The notes under the pieces are model-generated. The model saw nothing but the letters and a program-made list of their open reading frames with translations, ran no database searches and was not told the origin of the DNA. Position numbers and translations under genes: made by a program. From Trissonchulus latispiculum (lineage: Eukaryota; Nematoda; Enoplea; Enoplida; Ironidae), in NCBI GenBank assembly GCA_030248195.1, contig JASAND010015750.1, positions 62,001 through 126,000 of the forward strand: a DNA stretch of 64,000 nucleotides, written 5' to 3'. Shown here in pieces: positions 47,701-58,330 of this stretch; position 1 is the stretch's first letter; each line of letters starts with the position of its first letter.

Positions 47701-50700
47701 ACCAAAGGAACCAAAAAGAGAAATTAGACCCTGAAGGTGTAGTCCGGCACAGGCACAGAGTACTACTGAAACTGTTGTCTTTCCAACTAACTAACTAACT
47801 CAGTGCTAAAAGGTTTAAAACTTCACCAATCGAGCTAAAATTTGGAATGTGTATGTTTTCGACCACGCTGAGGCCAAACAGAGTTGGACGCGTGCCGTAA
47901 TTTGTGGCTCACACCCGCCCCGGAGCCCGCAATCAAATTTTTGGCCCGAACAGGACCGGCCCGCGGCCCGCACACAACATTTTTGGCCCGCAAAAGCCAG
48001 CACTATTTTTAAGATCTTCTGAAGTTGATATGTGTTGATATGATAAGTGTATTCAAAGTTGATTAAAGGGGAGTCCACTTTTGGGGTCATTTTTTTCGAC
48101 TTTCTCCGATCTCGCTAATTTTCACTTATTTTATTGTACAAATGGTATATTTCAACGAGTTTTAAAATTAAAGTCGTAACTTTTACGGTTGTCAAGTAAT
48201 TTTACCTCAAAGTTGAGATTTCATGTATTAAAAATAGGAAATTTTAAAAGTTGGCATTTTTTCGCGTGCGCCAATAAATCTCCCGACAAACGTTGATACA
48301 AAAAGGAAAACTTACACATAGAAATAACGCTAAAATGTTAAACTACGGTACCCTGGAATTAGAATTTTAATTTGGACCTTTAAAATTTTTTAATCAATTT
48401 TTAAATGATTAAAATTTGACTTGATGCTCAAGTCGTGTTAAATTTTAATCCTTCGAAAATTAATTAAAAAATTTTAAAGGTCTAAATTAAAATTCTAATT
48501 CTAGGGTACCGCAGTTTAACATTTTAGCGTTATTTTAATGTATAATTTGTCCAGATTCATCAATGTTTGTCGGGAGTCCAACTCTAAGTCCAAATACCAC
48601 AGAATTTTTCGATTGATTGCTATCAGCATGAGAATGCTATCTTCCTACTACACATACAACTTAAGGTGGTGATTCCTTTTGGGCACATACTGTTGATTGA
48701 CGGTACAAATCAAGATGAAATTTGATGAAACTTTTCAAAATAAGTTCTTTTAGCATTCTAACACCCTCCGCGCAATCCCGCTTCAAATATTCGACGTCTC
48801 CGTTCAGTGTGGTTTTTGTCAATTTTGGAGAGTAAGGCGTTTGCTGCACAGCTATGATTATATTCATTCGAAAGATCTGGTTGAGCTCTACATTTTTGCT
48901 TTTTGAAGTGCCTTTCTAGCTTTTTGCTAGCGTGAAATCTAGTAGATTTTCCGATTTTGGCGTTGAAAACTTAAATCAAATAATCCGCCATTTCTTGAGC
49001 TACGTCAGCCGTAAAATACGGGTGTCAATTTGAAGGTCTCTTCGAGACCGATTATCCGTGACATTATATAATGTTCTAACTGCTATTATAGAAAATGTAG
49101 TTTATGCAAAAACATGACCAAATTTTTTCCAACAATTGTGGAGCATTTACTGTGCAAGCTAGATGGCTGCCACTTACTGGACGTGTTCTACGCTAAAATA
49201 CCCAGGGACCCTTTTCAGTTGTCCCGATTGCTGCTTTCTATAGCTAAAGTGATCGCTTACCAAAGTTCGGAAAAGTATGCTAACTTCAGGTTGCGCATAC
49301 ATACATTTTAGCTAATTTCTTAATAACGAGAGCGGTTGCATAATAGTTAAAAAGGGGTCTCCAGCTATTTGATAGTGGAATCGATTGATATGGCCGACGC
49401 CTCACGAAAAAATTACTTTCGTCTGCAAAAAATCTGGACAATTAAATTACTTCGAAAATGCAGTAAAATAATTTCCGAGAACTAAAGTTAGTTTAATTGT
49501 ATTCGTTAGAAAGAGCAAATGTTAAGCTGCATTTTGATATAAAAATGTCTTTTAACTCCAGTAAAGTTTGAGTAATAACGGTTCAAAGTTGATGTCTCCA
49601 AAAGGAATCACCACCTTAAGCGAAATGATCAGGACCTTTGTACACAGTAATTGTATTCTGGTAGAGTCTTGTCTCAATCTAAACGCTGCATCTTTATACT
49701 GCTTTAATGCTTTAACCTCCATAATAACCACTAAAGTACGTAGTTCGTACATAGCAAAGTATAAGTATGTAACTTTAAAATAAGCTAGATGGCTGCCACT
49801 TACTGGACGTGTTCTACACTAAAATACCCAGGGACCCTTCTTAGTTGTCCCGATTGCTGCTTTCTATAGCTAAAGTGATCGCTTACCAAAGTTCGGAAAA
49901 GTAGGCTAACTTCAGGTTGCGCATACATACATTTTAGCTAATTTTGTAATAACGAGAGTGGTTTCATAATAGTTAAAAAGGGGCCTCCAGCTATTTGATA
50001 GTGGAATCGAATGATATGGCCGACGCCTCACGAAAAAATTACTTTCGTCTGCAAAAAATCTGGAAAATTAAATTACTTCGAAAATGCAGTAAAATAATTT
50101 CCGAGAACTAAAGTTAGTTTAATTGTATTCGTTAGAAAGAGCAAATGTTATTAAGCTGCATTTTGATATAAAAATGTCTTTTAACTCCAGTAAAGTTTGA
50201 GTAATAACGGTTCAAAGTTGATGTCTCCAAAAGGAATCACCACCTTAAGCGAAATGATCAGGACCTTTGTACACAGTAATTGTATTCTGGTAGAGGCTTG
50301 TCTCAATCTAAACGCTGCATCTTTATACTGCTTTACTGCTTTAACCTCCATAATAACCACTAAAGTACATAGTTCGTACATAGCAAAGTATAAGTATGTA
50401 ACTTTAAAATAAGCTAGATGGCTGCCACTTACTGGACGTGTTCTACACTAAAATACCCAGGGACCCTTCTTAGTTGTCCCGATTGCTGCTTTCTATAGCT
50501 AAAGTGATCGCTTACCAAAGTTCGGAAAAGTAGGCTAACTTCAGGTTGCGCATACATACATTTTAGCTAATTTTGTAATAACGAGAGTGGTTTCATAATA
50601 GTTAAAAAGGGGTCTCCAGCTATTTGATAGTGGAATCGAATGATATGGCCGACGCCTCACGAAAAAAATTACTTTCGTCTGCAAAAAATCTGGAAAATTA

Positions 50701-51520
50701 AATTACTTCGAAAATGCAGTAAAATAATTTCCGAGAACTAAAGTTAGTTTAATTGTATTCGTTAGAAAGAGCAAATGTTAAGCTGCATTTTGATATAAAA
50801 ATGGCTTTTAACTCCAGTAAAGTTTGAGAAATAACGGTTCAAAGTTGATGTCTCCAAAAGGAATCACCACCTTAAGCGAAATGATCAGGACCTTTGTACA
50901 CAGTAATTGTATTCTGGTAGAGTCTTGTCTCAATCTAAACGCTGCATCTTTATATACTGGTTTAATGCTTTAACCTCCATACTAACCACTAAAGTACGTA
51001 GTTCGTACATAGCAAAGTATAAGTATGTAACTTTAAAATAAAACTTACTGGTTTCAACGGTTACACTCTTGATTTCTTTTTTACTGATGCTGAGCTGTTG
51101 AGTGATCTGCTTCGTAATCTCCTTTTCCTCCTTCTTTGACTGTTGCAGAACGGCGGCAGTCAGTTTGCAGGTGGCTGTGGCTTCTTCATTCTTCTTCTGC
51201 TTCTTTTCCTTTCCCTTTCCTTTCCCTTTTCCACTCTTTTCATCGCTTCCACCGCCGCTCTTTTCTTCGCTTTTGCCACCGCTTTTATCTTTGCTTTTGT
51301 CGTCTTTGCTCTTATCCTTTTTGCTTTTATCTTCCTTGCTTTTATCCTTTTTGCTTTTGTCTTCCTTGCTTCCTCCGCCGCTTTTATCCTTGCCACTGCC
51401 TTCTCCACTTCCCCCACTTCCTCCACTACCGCTACCGCCCGATCTGGCCACTCGAACGCCCCGCGCCTCGCATAACGCAATGACACACAACGTAGCCAAT
51501 AATAGCAGTGCGATTTTCAT
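44169..51520 (-). CDS. Secreted modular protein gene, eight exons, all phase-1 introns
   Basis: Exons (minus): 51520-51049, 47432-47307, 47159-46713, 46361-46227, 46018-45881, 45641-45489, 45269-45129, 44749-44169. All borders are AG/GT, all seven introns are phase 1, every inner exon is a multiple of 3, and the joined frame is 730 codons plus stop. The product has a signal peptide (MKIALLLLATLCVIALCEA), a Gly/Ser/Lys/Asp-rich tract, a ~45-residue module, and then one such module per exon, plus Ser-rich exon 3 and a long Thr/Ser/Gly-rich tail (GGESTTS repeats). Modules look like strand-helix-strand (ITVTM..., VESVEITS). Exons 5 and 7 form a subtype with EKRVETG. It is probably an extracellular, mucin-like or matrix protein; the family is not recognised. 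Confidence 0.8.
45129..45269 (-). CDS. Exon 7: module, EKRVETG subtype
   Basis: 47 codons. SIIVMKM, then SIEKRVETGRVTITTSTG, then TITSAEVDA; donor GTAAGT. Close to exon 5. Confidence 0.75.
45489..45641 (-). CDS. Exon 6: module
   Basis: 51 codons. EQITVTMTTSESVLKQTKKE, then VESVEITS; donor GTAAGC. Close to the module at the end of exon 1 (VLQQSKKEEKEITKQ). Confidence 0.78.
45881..46018 (-). CDS. Exon 5: module, EKRVETG subtype
   Basis: 46 codons. NTILLVVKEG, then GMEKRVETGQITFTSSNG, then ATITEVKK; donor GTATAC. Confidence 0.75.
46227..46361 (-). CDS. Exon 4: module
   Basis: 45 codons. DEEITLVCECQLEQTEEEVE, then VIETVEVTS; donor GTAGGT. It carries two Cys. Confidence 0.75.
46713..47159 (-). 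CDS. Exon 3: Ser-rich linker
   Basis: 149 codons. Runs of Ser with KKC, then Thr/Lys-rich, a Gly/Glu tract with one Cys, and repeats of SESTTSGAS. Acceptor TATTTTAG, donor GTACGA. Confidence 0.78.
47307..47432 (-). CDS. Exon 2: module
   Basis: 42 codons. STFVIVMSEEAAETLQEKIS, then VKVSSVEVKK; acceptor ATTCTAG, donor GTATGT. Confidence 0.75.
47433..49155. other. Part of intron 1
   Basis: Contains a CCCGC-rich patch (47880-48000) and a long imperfect inverted repeat (48290-48576) with CTCCCGACAAACGTTGAT ends, probably a MITE. No gene. Confidence 0.5.
49156..51039. repeat. Three tandem ~628-bp units in intron 1
   Basis: Units at 49156-49781, 49782-50410 and 50411-51039, each starting AAGCTAGATGGCTGCCAC. 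They are very similar, with point changes and small indels. The last unit ends about 10 bp from the exon 1 border, so the donor-side intron sequence was duplicated. Confidence 0.92.
51049..51520 (-). CDS. Exon 1: signal peptide, charged Ser/Lys tract, module
   Basis: 157 codons. The signal peptide is at residues 1-19. Residues ~28-105 repeat KDKS, KEDKS and GGS. The module with CKLTAAVLQQSKKEEKEITK and SVTVETS follows. Donor GTAAGT at 51048. Confidence 0.8.
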
Positions 51521-53830
51521 GACAATAGCCTTCTCAGAGTACAGAACTAATGAAACACGTGCACTAAAGTTTTAGAAAACTGTTACGTCGAAATAGTGAT
51601 CGTTTCGGCAGTCGTTTGTTTAAACTGAGACAGAGGCTGCTAAGTCCGGCTGCAAATCTGCAAGATCCGTGAAGGTTTTCAAACCAGATCATTACGTTGA
51701 TTAAAAATTAAAAAATGTCAAAAAGTTTAGTTGACAACATGTAATATATATGTGCCTTTCATCAAGCCGTATACTACCTGTGTACGTCACCCGATTCTGT
51801 GTCACCAGTGTTGATGCTGAATGAAGGATTTTGCTGTACACACGTATACCGGTATTCATAACTTGACAACTGTGGATTATGTTGATCTAGTAATTAATTG
51901 TCACATACATACTCAGAACAACCTGTAACAAACAAAACTGAATAGGAATACAACGTCAATGTTGCATTTCCGTTAAATTTTGATGATCAAGGAGGACTGT
52001 GATGAATATTATAAAGGTTAGATCTATGCACAAGCTGGCAATAATAGTCTTAAGGTGTAAAGTGGGGGCGCCTCACTCACTCCACCTTATAAGGGTGTCA
52101 TGCTGCACACAAAAATGGAAAGATTGATTCTGTCAATATTGACTGTAAAATCTATTTGATTTAGGTATTTTTTGTTCTGTTCGTTCATAGCACAGCAATA
52201 GCGTTCCCACTTAGTCAAGATCTTATATAACCTTGAGATGTTAAGATCTTTCTCAACCTTTACTCAAAAACGACTCCATGATGTTGGGACATGCGAACGC
52301 TTTGTGAAGACGCTGCCAGTAATGTTTAAATAGCCGGCTAGCCGGCTAACGTTGAGATGGAGTGAAATCTTTCTAGACCCGTCCGGCAGCGATGGAACCG
52401 GGTCACCGGGTCACCGGGTCAGTTCGGGTCACTTTTTGAACCAGGTCACCGGGTCAAGAGCTTTTCGACTGACCCGGTTTTCTGAATTTACCTCAAGTTG
52501 TAGAATTTTTTGGTTTACCAAGCTATTTTTGGCCGCCAATTTGTTAAAACCCTTAAAACACTACCTTTTCTACCCTCCATATGTGTACAAAAGCTGACGC
52601 CTTCCCCAGCGAAGTTCCAAAACTTTTGCAAGAGGTACGGAAATGGTCTGTAAAATAGTAAATAACAATTGTAAGTTTTCCGGTTAAAAGTTGAAAATCG
52701 CTTTAAAAATAATTTTCCGGCACTAAACTAGCCAAAACTGCTTTTAACCCCCGAAACTTGCTTTGACTAGGTTCAACGAAACATAATCTAATGTTCAGAT
52801 ACACATATACTGCCCTCAACTGGGCGGAATTGTGCCCCTTTCAGGGGTTACTTGTTTGACTCTGTTTCCCCTGTAGGTCCTAAAAACTCGTATGGTTGGT
52901 ACTAGTGGAAAATTCAAAGTTTATTTAATACTTGTTTTGGCCTGAGCTGGATGAACTGGGGGAGAGAAAATCATTTACAGTATCACACTCGGATACAGTG
53001 TTATTTGTAGCGAACAAATCAAAGGACAATCATGTGTAATGGAATTAATAAAATAAAGCGCTAAAAGTAACCAAAACTGGTCTTAAAATACTCCAAAATA
53101 ATCAATCTGCAAGGAAGGATTCTTATGCCATGGATCTGTGAAGAAGAGCGAAGATCATCAACATGGAATGTATTTATTAAATAATGTCCAAGCAATAATT
53201 GTATAAATTATCCTATGTTTGTTTAGCTAGAGTTGATAGTATTCAGTAGAAATCAAGAAATTTATCAATAGGGTCCAAGGTTAATACTCAATTAGGACAT
53301 AAATTTTAGTCTTAATTATGATTTTAAGCTCAATTAAGTTCTACTAATGCGTGTCTTATTAACAATACTAATTCAGGAAATGTGTAAAAGGAGTATTCCG
53401 GTCATAATCCCTTTAATAGATGGAGTTGTTACTCCCACACGAAGATGAAATCGACATGTAAACTAAACTTAGACGAATTAATGAGTGTCATCCATATTTA
53501 GCAAAAAAAATATACGATTTATTCGAGTCAAAAATACGATTTAACAGCAACATTAATACGAAAATTGATCGTATAAACAGATTGTATATACGATATTTTT
53601 AACAGTCATTTTTGACACAGTTCCTTATTAGGTATGAAATAGCTAAGTACGTAGTTAGGTAGGGTTAATTAGTAATAATCAGGTGTTACTTTGGTAATAA
53701 TTAGTTAGTTTTGATATTTTTGGTTAAAAAATGACTTGGGCTAATATGAAAGAGAATTTGATTCTGATTCTAAAAATCCAAACCCGACTTTTCAACTCCC
53801 AATAATAAGAAAGTTATAAGAGAAAATGTT
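51521..53830. other. Upstream/intergenic stretch
   Basis: No gene seen. At 52373-52465 the word CACCGGGTC repeats after CAGCGATGGAAC, like one end of a hAT element with a subterminal array; the other end was not found. Confidence 0.45.
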
Positions 53831-54579
53831 TTTATAAGATTACTTTTTGTGTCGTAATCTTATCACTCCAAAAAGGAGTGTACTAAAATTGGTTTCCCCT
53901 TGCCTAAAAGTTAAGGCAAACCTTTTTCCTTTTTCATTGTCTGGGAGGTTGTCTACCTCCCAGACTACACCTCAGTCAGGTGTTGTTTTCCTTTTCTCTT
54001 TCTCTACTAGACCACTTTCTCCAAAGGCCTAGCAGTTGTCCTCGCTTGAACTTTTGGCCGAGGACAAGGCCAACAAAGAAAAGGAAAAAATAGTAGGATT
54101 AGCCCAAGTCATTGGACTTAGAGGGGGCTTATCTCCCTTAGTAATGATAATAATATTAATGTAAGTAGTTAGGTATAAGTTGATAAGTACGTAGATTATT
54201 GTGATATAAAATTTAAACTATAGAAAATTGTGTATCTTGTGTAATAATTCGATGAAGTTGCAAAAATTCACGAAAATTCCCCTTTGGTTATGTTTATGTG
54301 TTAAAGAAAGTTTCGCAAAGTTTCGCCAAGTTTCGGCACTGGAAATATATCAAAAATGGGTCAGTTGGGGGGCAATAATTTCAAAATCTCATTAATTTCG
54401 ACCTCTAATGGCCAGCTGGCTCAGCCCGCCGCTGCGCCTCACATACAAAAGGTGGCAAGCTTCTAGAAAGTTCTAGAACCTTCTAGAAGCTTTGCCTTAA
54501 AAACAAAGCAAAACTCCGCCCAACTTTCGCTAATGACCTGTCACCGAGCTGTCAGCTGAACTGTCAGCTCGGTCCCAAA

Positions 54580-55560
54580 ATTTTTATTTCAAATCAGTGT
54601 TCGTTGAGTTGCAGCCGAAGTAGGTTGCTTTTCCCCTTCCCTTGGTGCGTTCCCTAGTGCAGTTGCTACCTGCATAGGGAATTCAGCGCACCCTCCCAGG
54701 TTAGGACGAGGGACTTTTTCTCTGAACCGCACTGGTCAGAGAAAAAGAAGTTGAGTTTTTTTACACGAACACTACCTTCGTTTCAGGGGCCTTTTGGGTT
54801 TGTTATACCCGGCCATACCAGCATTTTTCGGCCCTTTGTGGCCCTATTTTTGGAGGCCTATGGGCCAACTTTTCCCTTACTTTGGAGGCCCTCGGGCCAA
54901 TTTTTTAATGTGCATTTTTTGGGCCTTCGGGCCAAAATTCTACATATTTTATGAGGCCAGTGGGCCGTATTTTTCACGTAATTTTGGGCCACAAAGCCCC
55001 ATATTTTTATCCAGTATATTTTGGGCCTAAGGCCATATTTTAGTGATGATAGCATGTGTGGGCCTTTAAAAATTTAAATTTTTATTTCAAATCAGTGTTC
55101 GTTGAGTTGCAGCCGAAGTAGGTTGCTTTTTCCCCCTTCCCTCGGTGCGTTCCCTAGTGCAGTTGCTACCTGCATAGGGAATTTAGCGCACCCTCCCAGG
55201 TTAGGACGCGTAGGGACTTTTTCTCTGACCCACACTGGTCAGAGAAAAAGAAATTGAGTTTTTCACACGAACACTACGTTTTTAGGGGCCAAATGGGTGT
55301 GTTGTGCCCGGCCAAATTTTCAATAATACTTAGGCATTTTGGCCAAATTTTTTCTTTTATTATGAAGGCCTTCGGCCATTTTTTATATGCAACTTTGGGG
55401 GTCTTTTAGGCCATGTTTTTTCACATTTACTGAGGCCAATGGGCCATATGTTATACACATTTTGTGGGCCGAAGAACTCCATTTTTTACCTGTATTTTGG
55501 GCCTGAGGCCATATTTTTAGTTATGATAGCATGCGTGGGCCTTGAGCCACTTTTACTTTA
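54580..55560. repeat. Tandem ~498-bp duplication
   Basis: Two copies (54580-55077, 55078-55560) share about 250 well-kept bases, including nested hairpins GGTGCG..CGCACC and CTTTTTCTCTGA..TCAGAGAAAAAG. The second halves are looser GGGCC..TTTTT repeats. Confidence 0.8.
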
Positions 55561-56864
55561 TTTTATTTCATTTTATCTTCTTCCTTAATATTATTTTATT
55601 ATTTCAATAAAAGGGACAGCTCATGTAAACCCCTCCTGTTCGATGGAGGTCTTGAGAATTGCCCCTGTTTCTGTTTTTCTGTTTTTATTACCGACACTCT
55701 CTGTATATCGAGGTTTGTTGACCTCCACCTCCAATTATTCCATTCATTTATTTTGTTATTTTTTTAGTTGCACTTTCTGGTCAAGCCACGACCAACCTTT
55801 TTATCAATTTTTATCAAGGCCCTTTTGGCCTAAAATTGGGGGTTTTTTAATAGTAGAACATGGGATATTTAAGTGGGGACCCAACCCCTAAGTTTGAGTT
55901 TAAGGGTCCCTTTGCTGCGATCCTATTTTTAATAAGTTAGTTAATGGCAATACTCACCCCACAGCCGGCAACTAGGAGTTGCCGGCCATATTGTTTTAAT
56001 CTCGGGCTTTGTTAAGCCTTAAAATCACTGTTTGTAATTTGCATTGTTTGTCGTAGGTCGGTAACCAAAAATAATAGGTTATCAAAAGCGTATGAGCAGG
56101 GTTTTAAAACAGAATGCCAAAATAATCCCTTGTTCTTTTTACGTAATTAATAATCAAGCGTTTCACGGGGAATGACCGGCTTCCCCAATAATTAATTTAA
56201 TTGTTGTTGGTAGTTTTGTCTAATAATAGTAGTTTTGTTTAGTAATGATTGCTTGGCAATCATTACTCACACGGCTTGCCCAAAATTTCAAAGTTCCCAA
56301 AATTGCCAAAATTCTGAGCTATAAACTGAGTTTTAGATACCTAAAACTCGTAGCAAATTCTCGTTTAAATTCATTAATTTAGTATGTTTAAAATAATAGC
56401 TAGGAGCGTAAGTCACTTAATATTAATCAGAGTCAGATTTCATTTAGATTGTTTTTAATTATGTCTGTTTCTAGGATTAGTTAGATAATTACTTACCTAA
56501 GAAATTGTGTTTTTGTGTATATATGAATTGTATGAATGGCATTGTATATTGACCTTTATGACGGTATGCGCGTTGACTCGCGGAAACTCCTTCTGTTCGA
56601 TGAAGGTTGTGAGCATCGCTGGAGTGATCGAGACTCAGATATTAAGCAGGAATGAAGTGTATGTGTGAGTTGTATGAATGATTGCATTTCTGTTAATATG
56701 AGTGTATTCTAGTCTAAACGTTGCATAAGTGAGGCATAAGTGGTTATTAGTTAGGTGTTGCATATATGTTGCATGATTGTGTTTAATTAGCAAATAGGGT
56801 TACGTAGTTCAATATTAGAGTACTGTAAAGGTAAGTTTGTTGCCTCGCCAAAGGAGAAATTAAA

Positions 56865-57290
56865 CTAAACAAAAGGGGAGGCGGGGGCGGGGGCCCACCC
56901 CGCCTCCCCGCCCCCCTACACAAAACACCCGCGGCGCGCATCTTGGCCCCGCGGGTTGGGGGGCGCGCAAAAAAAACACCGCGGACAAAGAGAGAAAAGA
57001 CACAAATCTACAGTGCAAACGAAACAAACATCCATAACTATTCAGTACACAGAAACTAAACGCACCTCACAAAACAAAAGAAAAAAGGGAAAGACCCACA
57101 CCCACAGAGAGGAAAACCCCCCCAAAAACGAAAAAAACCCCCCCGGAGGGGAAAAGGGAGAGCCGCCGCCGGAAAAAGCGGGGAACGGGGCCCCATGCGG
57201 GGACCCGCAGAAAGGAGGGTCCCCACAAGAACCAATATACCATCCAAAAAACGCACTTCCTAACCAAAGAAAATCAGAAAATATTAGAGT
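56865..57290. other. GC-run segment, possible assembly noise
   Basis: Long G and C runs, then an A/C-rich stretch, very unlike the flanks. ATATTAGAGTAC occurs on both sides (56813 and 57280). Its composition is like the insert at 24713-25131. Confidence 0.5.
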
Positions 57291-57989
57291 ACCTAGGATC
57301 TTTGTATGAATGTTTCATGTAATGTAATTGTCAGTTGTATTCGAGCAAGTGACCGTCTAAATGGTTAATGATTTTCTGTGTGCATGATCCGTATGAAGTG
57401 CCAGAATTATACTAGAGTTCCTATAGTACGCAGGAAAAAATAGTAATAAGTAATGTAGTTTTAGGTTGCAAGTCTTGTATGCATGTCTGGAAATTTGTGA
57501 ATACATGGTTACGTAGGAAATCTAGGTTTAGGCTCAGTTTAGTAAATATGCAAATGAGGTTAGGGCTATAGGATCTAGAGTCACGGGGACTCCGTATTAG
57601 GTTCTCATCTGTCTGAATCTGGATATCCTCGATTCGTCCGCGTAAGCCACTCTTCGTCAAGAGTGCGGATGAATCGCAAGAATGGAATCCGTCTAATGGT
57701 CAGTCTCATTGCCAAATTAATACAAATTAAGCTGTAGTGAACGTAGTTTCCAGTTATATTTGCTATATCTTTGTTTCTAAGGTCAGAACACGCCGTTATT
57801 GCCATTTTTAATTAAGTTAGCCCTGTCTGATATATGTTTCATTCCTCAATAATCGATATTATACCTAGGATAAGTAAATTAACCATTAGTTACATAAATA
57901 TTATGGATAGGGCACCAGAACCATCTTCTGATAAAGGTTAAAATCACCAGTTTTTTGAATTGACTTAGCTTTCAATATTCGATACTCGC

Positions 57990-58330
57990 AAAATAGGGAG
58001 TTGTTACCTTCCCTTGGTAGAACCTAGTAAAGAACAGAGGTTCTACGTTAAATTATGACGTTTTCGCTAAATTTGTGCGTTAACTCTCTTTTAACTTGCT
58101 AGTGTTTGCTAAGAACAGGAAGTTGTTACCTTCCTTACTTAAACTCGTGAAGCTAAAAGTTCTACATCCAAGTATTATGTTTTCGCTAAACTCACGTACA
58201 AATCGCTTTTAATTAAGTAACACGTATCAAAGATAGGAAGTTGTTACCTTCCTTGCTAGGACTCGGAAAACAAAGGTCCTAGATTTGATCATTTTTGCCA
58301 AATTAATGTTTCTCGTATCACCTGAGTGAA
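57990..58330 (+). repeat. Three ~119-bp units, each with two hairpins
   Basis: Each unit has GGAAG-TTGTTAC-CTTCC (57996, 58117, 58235) followed by a second stem that differs in sequence: GTAGAACCT/AGGTTCTAC in unit 1, AACT/AGTT in unit 2, CTAGGAC/GTCCTAG in unit 3. Both arms change together. Confidence 0.75.

Noticed and set aside
47876..48590. hAT element suggested by CAGAGTTGGAC and GTCCAACTCT
   Set aside because: The 8 flanking bases on the two sides do not match.
51102..51575. Plus-strand Leu/Ser/Phe-rich frames opposite exon 1
   Set aside because: Antisense of the KDKS/GGS repeats; the minus frame has a signal peptide and a donor site.
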